64,000 nucleotides of DNA. It comes from CAMTVQ01 sp947085255 (GTDB lineage Bacteria > Bacteroidota > Bacteroidia > Sphingobacteriales > Sphingobacteriaceae). Of the stretch, positions 26,819 through 35,731 are shown piece after piece. The stretch covers positions 1 through 64,000 of the forward strand of contig CAMTVQ010000005.1 in NCBI GenBank assembly GCA_947085255.1. Direction: 5' to 3'. A program made the position numbers and the translations under genes. The notes under the pieces were generated by a model. That model had not been told where the DNA came from, did not search any database, and was given only the letters and a program-made list of their open reading frames with translations. How positions within the stretch are numbered: position 1 is the first letter of the stretch; every line of letters begins with the position of its first letter.

Positions 26819-27537
26819 TAATTCCTGAAAAATATATCATTACATTGCAGCACTTTACCTGTTTGGTGATCGGTAAAGGCAGGAGTAATGCTTTCCAACT
26901 CAAATCCTTCTTTTTTCATGAAGCTGATTACTTCTTCAAATAACCAATGCTGCCCAGCGTATGAAGGAATCAACGAAATTTCCATTTCTATGCCTTTCGC
27001 AATTTTTAATAAGGAGGAAGCACCTTTCAATACTTCTTGCTCATATCCTTGAACATCAATTTTCAAGAAAACACTTTTGTCTTTTACCTGCTCATAGGCT
27101 AGGCTATCCAAAGTTTTTAATGGAGTTTTCTCTATGGCTATTACTTTTGAATCCGGAGCTCCCGATAAATGAGAATCAAGCATAGTCAATAGCGTACTGC
27201 TTACTGAATTTGCTGTAATATTGATATCAACTTCTCCTGCTTCAGCGCCAATGGCACAACGTTCGGCAACTACCCAATTAGGATAAGATTTACTTAATTT
27301 AGTAATGCTGGCATGTGCTGAACTAAGAGGCTTATAAGAAGTAATATTTCCTGTATAACTAGCTGCAATAAGACCGGTAGCATATTGGCCTTTATTGGCA
27401 CCAATATCCAGTACCGTATCAATATGGTGGTATTTAAAAAGTAATGTTCTTCTAAAATCTTCACTGCTAGATGGAGAATAATAACGAATTAAAATTCCCA
27501 TCCTTTGAAATAGTGATCTGATTAATCGCTCTAACAT
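26818..27537 (-). CDS. FkbM-family SAM-dependent methyltransferase
   Basis: The 239-aa protein carries the SAM-binding motif TVLDIGANKGQYATG and the later FkbM block SVFLKIDVQGYEQEVLKGAS. Members O-methylate sugars or other small hydroxyl groups. The first about 30 residues are basic and hydrophobic. It sits 5 bp after another FkbM-type gene and overlaps the next GT4 by one base, so it is translated with the cluster and probably methylates a sugar of the surface glycan. Confidence 0.88.
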   Translation of the reverse strand: MLERLIRSLFQRMGILIRYYSPSSSEDFRRTLLFKYHHIDTVLDIGANKGQYATGLIAASYTGNITSYKPLSSAHASITKLSKSYPNWVVAERCAIGAEAGEVDINITANSVSSTLLTMLDSHLSGAPDSKVIAIEKTPLKTLDSLAYEQVKDKSVFLKIDVQGYEQEVLKGASSLLKIAKGIEMEISLIPSYAGQHWLFEEVISFMKKEGFELESITPAFTDHQTGKVLQCNDIFFRN

Positions 27538-27542
27538 AATGT

Positions 27543-28355
27543 CTATTTGGTTGGTTGGTATGCAAAAATATTTAATTGAACATCCATCATTTTTTCTTTG
27601 CCTTGGTTGGCTAATGGACTCTTCCTGTTATTTACTTCTTTAATATAAAGACGAAATCCAGCATCTGCCATAATCTTCATTAAATCAGCTAAATGTTGAG
27701 GCTGATTAGGAAAAGAATGGAATTCTATAAATAAATGGTCAATACGACTTAAAACGGAAGCGCAATCTTCCAAAACACTATATTCTGCCCCCTCTATATC
27801 CATCTTCAACATAGCTATCTTTTCATATTGCAGCAACACATCTTTTAATCTTACAGAAGATACGGTTGCTGCCTTCGATTGTTCATTGCTAATTTTTCCT
27901 CCATCAGCCCCATCTTCTTCAAAATACACGCCCGCATCGTTTACCCAAACAGCTTTCGGAATAATGCTTACATCTGTTATTCCATTGCGCATGAGGTTTT
28001 CTTTACATAATGTTGCAATGCTAGCATCAGCCTCAAATCCCGTAATGTTTGCTGTTGGATAGATTGACTTAAAGTACAAGCAACTCATCCCAATATTAGT
28101 TCCACAATCAATAATAATAGGATTGGGCGAGTCACTCGAAAATTTATAAGATTCATCTACATAAATCTCTTTGTATTGCCATATAAAAGAAAGCACATCA
28201 GGTACTTCTAAGTGATTATGGAGAAAGGAGACGCTGCGTTTTTGGAAACGTTTTGCACTGCCATATTTTACTATAATCCATGCAAAAGCACGAAAATACT
28301 TATTGGTAAAAATGAAGTAAGTGTTTTTAAGGAAGAACTCTGCAAAAAGCTTCAT
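27543..28355 (-). CDS. FkbM-family SAM-dependent methyltransferase
   Basis: The 270-aa protein has IIIDCGTNIGMSCLYFK for SAM binding and IAMLKMDIEGAEYSVLEDCA, the FkbM core. It differs clearly from its neighbour (longer N-terminus, other motifs), so the pair does not look like a recent tandem duplication. The start overlaps the stop of the upstream GT4 as TAATG. It probably acts on a second position of the glycan or another sugar; acceptor unknown. Confidence 0.88.
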   Translation of the reverse strand: MKLFAEFFLKNTYFIFTNKYFRAFAWIIVKYGSAKRFQKRSVSFLHNHLEVPDVLSFIWQYKEIYVDESYKFSSDSPNPIIIDCGTNIGMSCLYFKSIYPTANITGFEADASIATLCKENLMRNGITDVSIIPKAVWVNDAGVYFEEDGADGGKISNEQSKAATVSSVRLKDVLLQYEKIAMLKMDIEGAEYSVLEDCASVLSRIDHLFIEFHSFPNQPQHLADLMKIMADAGFRLYIKEVNNRKSPLANQGKEKMMDVQLNIFAYQPTK

Positions 28356-29596
28356 TAATGTGTATATGTTAGTGGTGTTTTACCGGGACAAACGTAATTA
28401 AATGCAGCTACATAACCATTGATAACCGTATGAATATTAATCTCATCCTTGATAATGGATAAGGAGTTGGCTCCCATCTGTGTTAATAGTGCTTGATCGA
28501 GTAAAAGGGATTCAATTTTTACAATTAAATCTTCAAGATCTCCATTCTTAAAATAGCGACCATTGTAGCCCTCTCGTACTAATTTCTTTTCTGTTCCATC
28601 AGCAACGGAGCATAAAACCGCTCTTCCATAGCTCATCGCCTCATTGATAGAAAGACCGCCCATACCCGCAAGTACATATAAAGAAGCACTCATGAAATAA
28701 CTTCCAAGAACTTTTGGGTCGTAAATACTTCCCAAAAAACGAACATGAGCACTAATGCCAAGATCATTGGCTAATTTTTTTAAGGCTTCTTCTTCCGGTC
28801 CCGTTCCAATAATAACTAATTCTATACTGGGTAGTCTAGATTGAAGACGAGCTACTGCATGTAAAAGTAAATCTACCCGTTTCCATTTCACCAAGCGGCC
28901 AACATGCAATATTCTATTGGGATTCTCTGGTAGGGGAAACTGATTTTCTTCGGAAAGAATCGTATGGTAATGCAATAATTCATCCGTGTCTGGAGAATTA
29001 TAAATCATAAATATATCTTCTTTCTTAATCCCATAACTCGGGATGATATCATAGGCTTCTTCAGTGTAATATACTTGAGCGTCCATTCTTTGAAGATGAC
29101 CTCGTCTTAACCAGCTTAGAATTAAAAACTTGAGAAATCCTATAATGGTCTTCTTAGGTTTCTCTGTCGCGTTTTCATCTAAGATATCCTTGGTGAAATA
29201 ATAGTGACTGATTTTATTGAATGGGGGAATATTGAAAGGAATGTCTTTGTAAATAAGCTTAATACCCAATTGTTTAATGACTTTTCTGAGTGAAGAGTCA
29301 AAATTTAATCCCAAAGCATAAGGCCAAATAGTAACGAAAATATCAGGTTTTTCAGCGGCCAAAATACTTGACAAATGAGGCATATAGGCCTTCCCGTGAA
29401 TAGAAGAAGGCTGCTCCCCTGTTTCTATTACTTTAAAGCTCATAGCGTTTTTCGATTGAAAAACACCTTTTCCTATAGTTGCACCTTTCTTTTCGGGTAC
29501 TACTACCACAACTTCTAGATTACTGACACTATTCAGTAAACTTAGAACCTTGTTATAATAGTGAGGTAAGCCCCCAAAAGTAAAGAGAACCTTCAT
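28355..29596 (-). CDS. Family 4 glycosyltransferase
   Basis: The 413-aa GT-B protein has LPENPNRILHVGRLVKWKRVD, where the donor domain starts, and VLAGMGGLSINEAMSYGRAVL, the E-containing signature loop. The start at 29596 (MKVLFTFGGLPHYYN) is preferred. A longer frame would start at a TTG (29629) that lies within the promoter box TATCTTTG (29634-29627), before the likely transcription start. It follows the methyltransferase at 29678-30442 and has its own promoter box. Confidence 0.9.
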   Translation of the reverse strand: MKVLFTFGGLPHYYNKVLSLLNSVSNLEVVVVVPEKKGATIGKGVFQSKNAMSFKVIETGEQPSSIHGKAYMPHLSSILAAEKPDIFVTIWPYALGLNFDSSLRKVIKQLGIKLIYKDIPFNIPPFNKISHYYFTKDILDENATEKPKKTIIGFLKFLILSWLRRGHLQRMDAQVYYTEEAYDIIPSYGIKKEDIFMIYNSPDTDELLHYHTILSEENQFPLPENPNRILHVGRLVKWKRVDLLLHAVARLQSRLPSIELVIIGTGPEEEALKKLANDLGISAHVRFLGSIYDPKVLGSYFMSASLYVLAGMGGLSINEAMSYGRAVLCSVADGTEKKLVREGYNGRYFKNGDLEDLIVKIESLLLDQALLTQMGANSLSIIKDEINIHTVINGYVAAFNYVCPGKTPLTYTH

Positions 29597-29626
29597 ATTG
29601 TCTCTGGAACGGTTTTTATGATGCGG

Positions 29627-29634
29627 CAAAGATA
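29627..29634 (-). promoter_or_regulatory. Promoter -7 box before the second GT4 gene
   Basis: TATCTTTG on the minus strand matches TAnnTTTG, about 30 bp before the chosen ATG at 29596. It suggests an internal promoter for the downstream part of the glycan operon. Confidence 0.5.
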
Positions 29635-29677
29635 ACTTAATTACCCTTTAACTCATCCTTGAGCTAGTGTGCCTAAA

Positions 29678-30442
29678 TTAAAAGATAGACAATGTCTTAT
29701 CGGTGCCAGCTACAAAGCAAGTGTAGGTGTCGGGTTTGGTATGTGTATATACTTTCGGCATAAAGTTCCAGAAAATACGTCTTAAAGTATTTTTTAACTT
29801 TATTGATGTGTATTTTTTCCAAGAAAGCGAGGTGCTTAATTTATCATGCATAAAAGCATAAACATCTTTGCTGTATAAATTATTCAAATCAGCCCTCAAC
29901 TCAAATCCTTCGGTGAAAATGATGAATCTAAAAATAGCCGGAGTGAAAATATTGATATGCCCATAAGATAAGAAGTGCTTGTATTTCTTATCCACGTTTA
30001 AAGAGAAATCAATAGGAATTTCAAATACCTGTTGTTTTGAAACACGTTTTATTTCTCTCAATAATAAACGAGGATGCTCCACATGTTCTAATACATGGGT
30101 GCATACCACTAAATCAAAATGCTTGTCAGGATAAGGAATCGTATAACCATCGAATAATTGTACCTCTTTTAATCCCTCTATTTGTCTTTTATTGATTTGA
30201 TTAATACCGCTCTCTGAAATTTCGATAGCATATAATTCATCACAGATTTTTGCCTTAGATAGGTTACTTAAAATACCGCCTTCACCAGCGCCAACTTCTA
30301 GCACCTTCCCGAATTTTGCACCATTGGTTACTTTCAGGATGTTATTTACTTTGCCTATTGCTCCAAGTTCACGCCATAATGCATCACTGTCTTGGTATTG
30401 GTTAGCATAACGTTCCTTTAAATTGCTGGTTAATTTGTCCAT
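29678..30442 (-). CDS. Class I SAM-dependent methyltransferase (Methyltransf_11-like)
   Basis: The 254-aa protein has motif I GKVLEVGAGEGGILSNLS, the acidic strand LYAIEISESGI, and motif IV/V HFDLVVCTHVLEHVEHPRLL. These define a Rossmann-type methyltransferase. In glycan clusters such enzymes methylate sugars or, as SAM-dependent capping enzymes, end chains. The acceptor cannot be told from sequence. It follows the methyltransferase at 30457-31110 by 14 bp on the same strand. Confidence 0.87.
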   Translation of the reverse strand: MDKLTSNLKERYANQYQDSDALWRELGAIGKVNNILKVTNGAKFGKVLEVGAGEGGILSNLSKAKICDELYAIEISESGINQINKRQIEGLKEVQLFDGYTIPYPDKHFDLVVCTHVLEHVEHPRLLLREIKRVSKQQVFEIPIDFSLNVDKKYKHFLSYGHINIFTPAIFRFIIFTEGFELRADLNNLYSKDVYAFMHDKLSTSLSWKKYTSIKLKNTLRRIFWNFMPKVYTHTKPDTYTCFVAGTDKTLSIF

Positions 30443-30456
30443 AGATGGCTCTTGTA

Positions 30457-31110
30457 TTATAATCCGATGCAGTTTTCTGATCGATAAAAAATTGAAGTTA
30501 GATTAAGATGTGCAGTAACAGGAGATAAGCCCCAAAAATCAATTTTTTTGAATCCTTTTTCTAGGGCTTCTGCTATGCATTTTTGATAAGATGCTCTGTC
30601 AGAATTGTCTAAAACAATGATTCCGTCTTTCTTAAGATTGTCGCCTGATATGGTCGAACGTAAAGCATTGCAACGGTCTCTGCCATCAATCACCACAATA
30701 TCGAATTGCTCTTTTAATGTCAAAATAAACCGACCATAGTCGCCACCCTTTATGTATTCTACATGGTTCAATGCTACATTAGCCGGCATGTTATTTTTAA
30801 TGTGTTGATACCAAAATTGATCGTGTTCTACTGCAACTACCTTCTGTACTCTTGAGGCATACCAAAGAGAAGAATTGCCACTTCCGTATTCAAATACAGT
30901 AAAATTAGATTGTAAACGGTTCTCAATAAAATAAATGAAAGAATAAGTACACCAAGGAATAGGTCGGCCTTGTTTGTCTACTGATTGCTTAGAATAATAA
31001 CTTTTGAACCATCCATTTTCTGATAAGACGCTCTCATAAACCAATTGGAAAGGAGCTGCGAGCTTTAGAATTCTTAAAATAGCCCAAAAGAACGGTTTGA
31101 TACTTTTCAT
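30457..31110 (-). CDS. SAM-dependent methyltransferase-like protein
   Basis: The 217-aa protein has FTVFEYGSGNSSLWYASRV, a motif I variant, then VVAVEHDQFWYQHIKNN and FDIVVIDGRDRCNALRS. The layout is a class I SAM fold with a short N-terminal hydrophobic stretch. I chose the ATG at 31110. A longer frame would begin at a TTG (31122) that overlaps the promoter box TATCTTTG (31127-31120). It is the first gene of the minus-strand glycan run and is divergent from the flippase. Confidence 0.75.
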   Translation of the reverse strand: MKSIKPFFWAILRILKLAAPFQLVYESVLSENGWFKSYYSKQSVDKQGRPIPWCTYSFIYFIENRLQSNFTVFEYGSGNSSLWYASRVQKVVAVEHDQFWYQHIKNNMPANVALNHVEYIKGGDYGRFILTLKEQFDIVVIDGRDRCNALRSTISGDNLKKDGIIVLDNSDRASYQKCIAEALEKGFKKIDFWGLSPVTAHLNLTSIFYRSENCIGL

Positions 31111-31119
31111 GAATGTGGA

Positions 31120-31127
31120 CAAAGATA
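31120..31127 (-). promoter_or_regulatory. Promoter -7 box of the minus-strand glycan operon
   Basis: TATCTTTG on the minus strand ends ten bases before the chosen ATG at 31110. No -33 TTTG is seen at the usual distance. Confidence 0.5.
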
Positions 31128-31164
31128 GGTTGTTTTATCGTATAAAAAAACGTTCTTTTGACAA

Positions 31165-32670
31165 ATGGGCATTGTCGTTAAAAGCAGTCTTAAAGTTGCA
31201 ATTTTCAGCTACTTTGGCATTCTTATAGGAGCATTTAATACGCTGTGGCTGTTCCCTAAAATATTAGCTCCTGAGCAAATCGGTACCATTACTTTATTAG
31301 TAAGCATTGCATCTGCCGGAGCAATATTTGTTCAGTTTGGCTTAGCCAATATCACCGATAAGTTTTTTCCGTATTACCGCGATCATGAATCTAAACATAA
31401 CGGGTTTTTTATGTTCATGCTCGTTTACCCATTAGTGCCCATTTTTGTATTGTTATTAGTCTTTCCATTTGTCAGTCCACTTGTTTTGGAGAAGCTAAGC
31501 GGAAAGTCAGCGTATGCTTCTATCGTTGTTTCTTTGATCGTGCCATTGGTGGTCTTCATTACCTATATCAATGTTTTAGAAGCCTATCTAAGGGCTCATT
31601 TTCAATTGCAATTGTCCAGTATTGTGAAAGAAGTTTTTCTACGGATTGGTATCCTGTTGCTGGTACTTGTATGTGCAGCAGGGCTCATTAGCTTCGAGCA
31701 GGTAGTGTATGGCAATGTATGTTCCTATGGATTGGCTTGCCTTATCTTCTTAGTATTTATATGGAGGAAAGGGTGGTTATATAGAAGTGTATTTCTGAAA
31801 AAAGAAGAAATAGGCAGGGTGAAAGAGATGATTACCTATGCCTTATTTATTATCTTGGGTTCAGGTGGGGCAATCTTATTGACCTATATAGATTCTGTAA
31901 TGCTCGGTTTTATGTCAGGTGTGAAAGATGCAGGTATTTATACCATCGCATTTTATATTGGTACTACCATTGAGATTCCTAGACGTATCATTGCACAATC
32001 GATTACTCCTTTGATAACAAGCGCTTGGAAGGAAAACAATGTAGATCAAATCAAGAACATCTATAAAAGAGCAGCAATCAATCAGTTTATCATAGGTGCA
32101 ATCCTGTTCCTCTTAGTTAGTTTTAATTTAGATTACCTGTTTGAGATGATTCCGAATGGATCTGTTTATAAAGCAGGAAAATGGGTGGTAATCTTCATTG
32201 CACTAACTAGGTTAATAGATCTCAGTACTAGTGTGAATGGAGAAATTCTATTGTATTCGAAGTACTATAAAGCAAATTTATTATTTACGCTCATCATTGG
32301 TTTAATCAATATTACCTTAAATTATCTATTGATCTTAAAGTATGGTTTAGTAGGAGCTGCGCTAGCTATTTTAATATCATTAACGCTACATAATCTCATA
32401 AAAATGGTATTCATTTATTATAGAATGAATATGCATCCGTTTAGTTCAGAATTTATAAGAATACTCTGCCTCTTTTTACTTACACTAACTATCCATTTTG
32501 GTATGCAAATTTTCGCACAGAGATGTGCTATGGGTGGGATTTATCTACTATCTGCTAATGGATTAGTGATACTGTTTTGTTTCTTGATACCTATATTAGT
32601 ATTCAAACTATCATCCGAATTAAATGCTATTTGGGATAGCTTTATAGCGATATTTTGTAATCCAACTTAA
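31165..32670 (+). CDS. Polysaccharide flippase (Wzx/MOP superfamily)
   Basis: The 501-aa protein has about 12-14 hydrophobic helices and resembles Wzx-type transporters that flip lipid-linked repeat units to the outer leaflet. Typical features are the N-terminal SYFGILIGAFNTLWLFPKIL block and a conserved charged region IEIPRRIIAQSITPLI near the middle. It is read against the glycosyltransferases on both sides and overlaps wecB by 29 bp. An imperfect promoter box (TTCTTTTG, 31153-31160) lies four bases before the ATG. Confidence 0.88.
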   Translation: MGIVVKSSLKVAIFSYFGILIGAFNTLWLFPKILAPEQIGTITLLVSIASAGAIFVQFGLANITDKFFPYYRDHESKHNGFFMFMLVYPLVPIFVLLLVFPFVSPLVLEKLSGKSAYASIVVSLIVPLVVFITYINVLEAYLRAHFQLQLSSIVKEVFLRIGILLLVLVCAAGLISFEQVVYGNVCSYGLACLIFLVFIWRKGWLYRSVFLKKEEIGRVKEMITYALFIILGSGGAILLTYIDSVMLGFMSGVKDAGIYTIAFYIGTTIEIPRRIIAQSITPLITSAWKENNVDQIKNIYKRAAINQFIIGAILFLLVSFNLDYLFEMIPNGSVYKAGKWVVIFIALTRLIDLSTSVNGEILLYSKYYKANLLFTLIIGLINITLNYLLILKYGLVGAALAILISLTLHNLIKMVFIYYRMNMHPFSSEFIRILCLFLLTLTIHFGMQIFAQRCAMGGIYLLSANGLVILFCFLIPILVFKLSSELNAIWDSFIAIFCNPT

Positions 32671-33751
32671 GTAAACAATCTACAATTCGTTCTGCTGCAT
32701 TCCCATCCCATTTCTCAGGAATAGCTCCTTTTTTCCAATTGCCTGATAGTAATTGCTGCATAGCTGGCTGAATTGCCTTTGGGTTATCTCCTAGCAAAAC
32801 ATTAGTTCCTGTATTACAAGTCTCGGGACGCTCAGTGCTACTACGTAGAGTCATACAAGGGATGCCTAATACTGTAGTTTCTTCGGTAATTCCTCCCGAG
32901 TCGGTAATAACCCCCAAACTATTTTTTACCAAATAGTTAAATTCTTGATATCCCAATGGTTCACATAGTATCCACCCTGTTGCAGGATAAGTCATACCTT
33001 GGAGCATCTTTCGTGTGCGCGGATGAACTGGAAATACCAAAGGTGTGCCCTTTGCCGATAATTGAATCTCATCCATTATTGCTTTTAATTGTAGAGGGCT
33101 GTCTACATTACTCGGCCTATGTAAGGTAATTACAATATACTTTTTAGGAGATAATTTATTTTCTCCCCATAAAGGTTCAGGTGCTTTTAATAAGGGAAGT
33201 TGTTTTAATAGTGTATCAATCATGGTGTTGCCCACCCAAAAAATATGCTTTGGCTGTGTCCCTGATTGAATCAAATTCTCAGAAGCTTCTTCGGTAGTAG
33301 TAAAAAAATAATCGGTTATACTATCGGTAACTAAGCGATTGATTTCCTCTGGCATAGTCCGATCCCCTGAGCGAATACCAGCTTCTACATGGGCTACCTG
33401 AATTAACATCTTTTTTGCTGTAATAGCACAGGCCATTGTAGACGTTACATCGCCTACGACAAGGCATATATCACATGGCTGATCTATCAACAATTGCTCG
33501 TAACGGGTCATAATAGCTGCCGTTTGGGTTGCCTGACTGCCAGAACCAGATTCAAGGTTTATATGCGGTGCAGGAATACCAAGCTGATCAAAAAATGATT
33601 GACTCATTTTTTGATCATAATGTTGGCCAGTATGTACTAAACGATAATCAATAGCTTTCCCTTTAGTCTTTGCCTGATCAATAGCTGCTACTATTGGGGC
33701 AATCTTCATAAAGTTAGGTCTTGCTCCAGCTATTAAATCAACAAGTATCAT
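32642..33751 (-). CDS. wecB: Non-hydrolysing UDP-N-acetylglucosamine 2-epimerase
   Basis: WecB interconverts UDP-GlcNAc and UDP-ManNAc, a precursor for surface glycans. Seen motifs are GARPNFMKIAPI at the N-terminus, LVHTGQHYDQKMSQSFF, HVEAGIRSGDRTMPEE (conserved E, R), PVHPRTRK and GVITDSGGITEE. The 369-aa length is typical. It follows typA by 14 bp on the same strand and may share its promoter. ManNAc or its oxidised form is therefore a likely sugar of the glycan made by the adjacent cluster. Confidence 0.95.
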   Translation of the reverse strand: MILVDLIAGARPNFMKIAPIVAAIDQAKTKGKAIDYRLVHTGQHYDQKMSQSFFDQLGIPAPHINLESGSGSQATQTAAIMTRYEQLLIDQPCDICLVVGDVTSTMACAITAKKMLIQVAHVEAGIRSGDRTMPEEINRLVTDSITDYFFTTTEEASENLIQSGTQPKHIFWVGNTMIDTLLKQLPLLKAPEPLWGENKLSPKKYIVITLHRPSNVDSPLQLKAIMDEIQLSAKGTPLVFPVHPRTRKMLQGMTYPATGWILCEPLGYQEFNYLVKNSLGVITDSGGITEETTVLGIPCMTLRSSTERPETCNTGTNVLLGDNPKAIQPAMQQLLSGNWKKGAIPEKWDGNAAERIVDCLLKLDYKISL

Positions 33752-33765
33752 ATTATTAATCCCTT

Positions 33766-35571
33766 TTACAAATACTTACTTGCATTACGCTTTCTATCAT
33801 TTTCATTCAAATGAATCTTACGCAAACGCATACTGTTAGGTGTTACCTCCACGTATTCATCTTTCTGAATGTATTCTAGCGCTTCTTCCAACGAAAACTT
33901 AATAGCTGGAGCAATGCGTGTAGCATCATCCTTGCTGGTAGTACGGAAGTTGGTCAACTGCTTACCTTCGGTAATGTTTACCACCAAATCCGAATCACGG
34001 ATATGTTCCGCAATTAGCATTCCTTCATATACTTCTTCACCTGGATCAACAAAGAAACGACCTCTATCTTGTAATTTATCAATACGGTAAGCTGTAGCAC
34101 TACCTTTATCCATAGATACCAATACACCCGCCATACGGTTAGGAATATTACCTTTCCATGGCTCATACGCTTTAAAACGATGTGCCATAATCGCCTCACC
34201 AGCTGTAGCCGTAAGTACGTTATTACGCAAACCGATAATACCACGTGCTGGTATATCAAATTCTAAATGTTGTAAATCGCCTTTAGGTTCCATAATCAAC
34301 AACTCACCTTTACGTTGAGTTACCAATTCAATTACCTTACCAGCTACCTCACCCGGAACATCGACAATTAATGTTTCAATAGGCTCGCATTTTACACCAT
34401 CAATTTCTTTTACAATTACCTGCGGCTGACCTACCTGTATTTCGTAGCCTTCTCTGCGCATGGTCTCTATCAAAATAGATAAGTGGAGAATACCACGACC
34501 ATATACCAAGTAAGCATCAGGAGAATCGGTTTCTACTACTTTTAGTGCCAAGTTTTTCTCCATCTCCTTGTATAAACGGTCATGTAAGTGACGAGAAGTC
34601 ACAAACTTACCTTCTTTACCAAAAAATGGCGAGTTGTTTATCGTAAACAACATATTCATTGTAGGCTCATCAATTTTGATAGCCGCCAATGCTTCTGGGT
34701 TTTCAAAATCAGCAATAGTATCACCAATTTCAAATCCATCAATACCTACTACAGCACAAATATCACCTGCTTTTACTTCTGTGGCTTTTATTTTACCTAA
34801 GCCTTCAAAAGTGTATAGTTCTTTGATGCGTGATTTTACAACTTTACCATCTTTCTTTACTAAAGAAACAGGCATATTTTCTTTTATAACACCACGAGCT
34901 ACTCTACCTACTGCAATACGACCCACAAAAGAAGAATAGTCTAATGAAGTAATCTGCATTTGTAAAGTTCCATCTTGGTAAGGAGCAGGAGGAATATTTG
35001 CCAATATACCGTCTAATAAAACTGTAATATCTTCTGTTTTTACTTTCCAGTCATCATTCATCCAACCTTGTTTAGATGAACCATAAAAGGCTTTATAGTC
35101 TAATTGCTCTTCGGTTGCTTCTAAGTTAAAGAATAACTCAAATACCGATTCATTTACTTCATCGGGGCGGCAATTTTCTTTATCAACTTTGTTAATTACA
35201 ACAATAGGTTTTAAGCCTAAAGCCAATGCTTTTTGCGTAACAAAACGCGTTTGAGGCATAGGGCCTTCAAAAGCATCTACCAATAGCAATACACCATCAG
35301 CCATTTTTAATACACGTTCTACTTCACCGCCAAAGTCGGCGTGACCAGGTGTGTCAATAATGTTGATTTTTATTCCCTTGTAGTTAACAGAAACGTTTTT
35401 AGAAACGATGGTAATACCACGCTCGCGTTCCAAATCATTGTTGTCAAGAATTAAATCTCCAGTAGCTTGATTGTCGCGAAACAACGAGCACTGGTGAAGA
35501 ATTTTATCAACCAAAGTGGTTTTACCGTGGTCAACGTGGGCGATAATGGCAATATTGCGGATATTTTGCAT
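33766..35571 (-). CDS. typA: Ribosome-associated translational GTPase TypA/BipA
   Basis: TypA binds 70S ribosomes in a GTP-dependent way and helps 50S assembly and stress growth. The 601-aa protein has the five GTPase motifs (HVDHGKTT, RGITI, DTPGHADF, NKVD, then SSK) followed by EF-G-like domains and the TypA-specific C-terminus (FTIN..., LRNNVLTATAGEAIMAHRF). It has a consensus promoter box at 35598-35605 and is followed by wecB. Confidence 0.97.
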   Translation of the reverse strand: MQNIRNIAIIAHVDHGKTTLVDKILHQCSLFRDNQATGDLILDNNDLERERGITIVSKNVSVNYKGIKINIIDTPGHADFGGEVERVLKMADGVLLLVDAFEGPMPQTRFVTQKALALGLKPIVVINKVDKENCRPDEVNESVFELFFNLEATEEQLDYKAFYGSSKQGWMNDDWKVKTEDITVLLDGILANIPPAPYQDGTLQMQITSLDYSSFVGRIAVGRVARGVIKENMPVSLVKKDGKVVKSRIKELYTFEGLGKIKATEVKAGDICAVVGIDGFEIGDTIADFENPEALAAIKIDEPTMNMLFTINNSPFFGKEGKFVTSRHLHDRLYKEMEKNLALKVVETDSPDAYLVYGRGILHLSILIETMRREGYEIQVGQPQVIVKEIDGVKCEPIETLIVDVPGEVAGKVIELVTQRKGELLIMEPKGDLQHLEFDIPARGIIGLRNNVLTATAGEAIMAHRFKAYEPWKGNIPNRMAGVLVSMDKGSATAYRIDKLQDRGRFFVDPGEEVYEGMLIAEHIRDSDLVVNITEGKQLTNFRTTSKDDATRIAPAIKFSLEEALEYIQKDEYVEVTPNSMRLRKIHLNENDRKRNASKYL

Positions 35572-35597
35572 TAATTATTAATTTACTTTTGAAGGCG

Positions 35598-35605
35598 CAA
35601 AGGTA
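35598..35605 (-). promoter_or_regulatory. Promoter -7 box of typA
   Basis: TACCTTTG on the minus strand matches TAnnTTTG, 26 bp before the typA start. A TTG at the -33 position lies 22 bp upstream. Confidence 0.6.
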
Positions 35606-35650
35606 AGGTTTTTAATGGAATGATTATCAATTGAGTGAATAGTTTTTCAA

Positions 35651-35707
35651 CTTAACAATAGCTTAATAGCGTAAACCTGTTAACTTAATAGTGTACACCT
35701 ATTTTTG
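35651..35707 (+). promoter_or_regulatory. Pho-box-like direct repeats and promoter box before the PhoX-like gene
   Basis: Seven-base repeats CTTAACA (35651-35657), CTTAATA (35662-35668) and CTTAATA (35684-35690) are spaced 11 and 22 bp apart, the 7+4 layout of E. coli and Bacillus Pho boxes. They cover the -33 region, which has no TTTG, and stop ten bases before the -7 box TATTTTTG (35700-35707). This looks like an activator-dependent promoter. The regulator is not in the window. Confidence 0.5.
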
Positions 35708-35731
35708 ATGATTATATATAGGATACACGAA

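Noticed and set aside
26818..28355. Tandem duplication of the two FkbM genes
   Set aside because: The proteins differ in length and in most residues outside the SAM and FkbM motifs, so there is no sign of recent duplication.
29597..29629. Longer start (TTG at 29629) for the GT4 gene
   Set aside because: The TTG lies in the TATCTTTG promoter box, before the expected transcription start. The ATG at 29596 begins the conserved domain.
31111..31122. Longer start (TTG at 31122) for the SAM methyltransferase-like gene
   Set aside because: The TTG lies within a TATCTTTG promoter box; an ATG follows four codons later.
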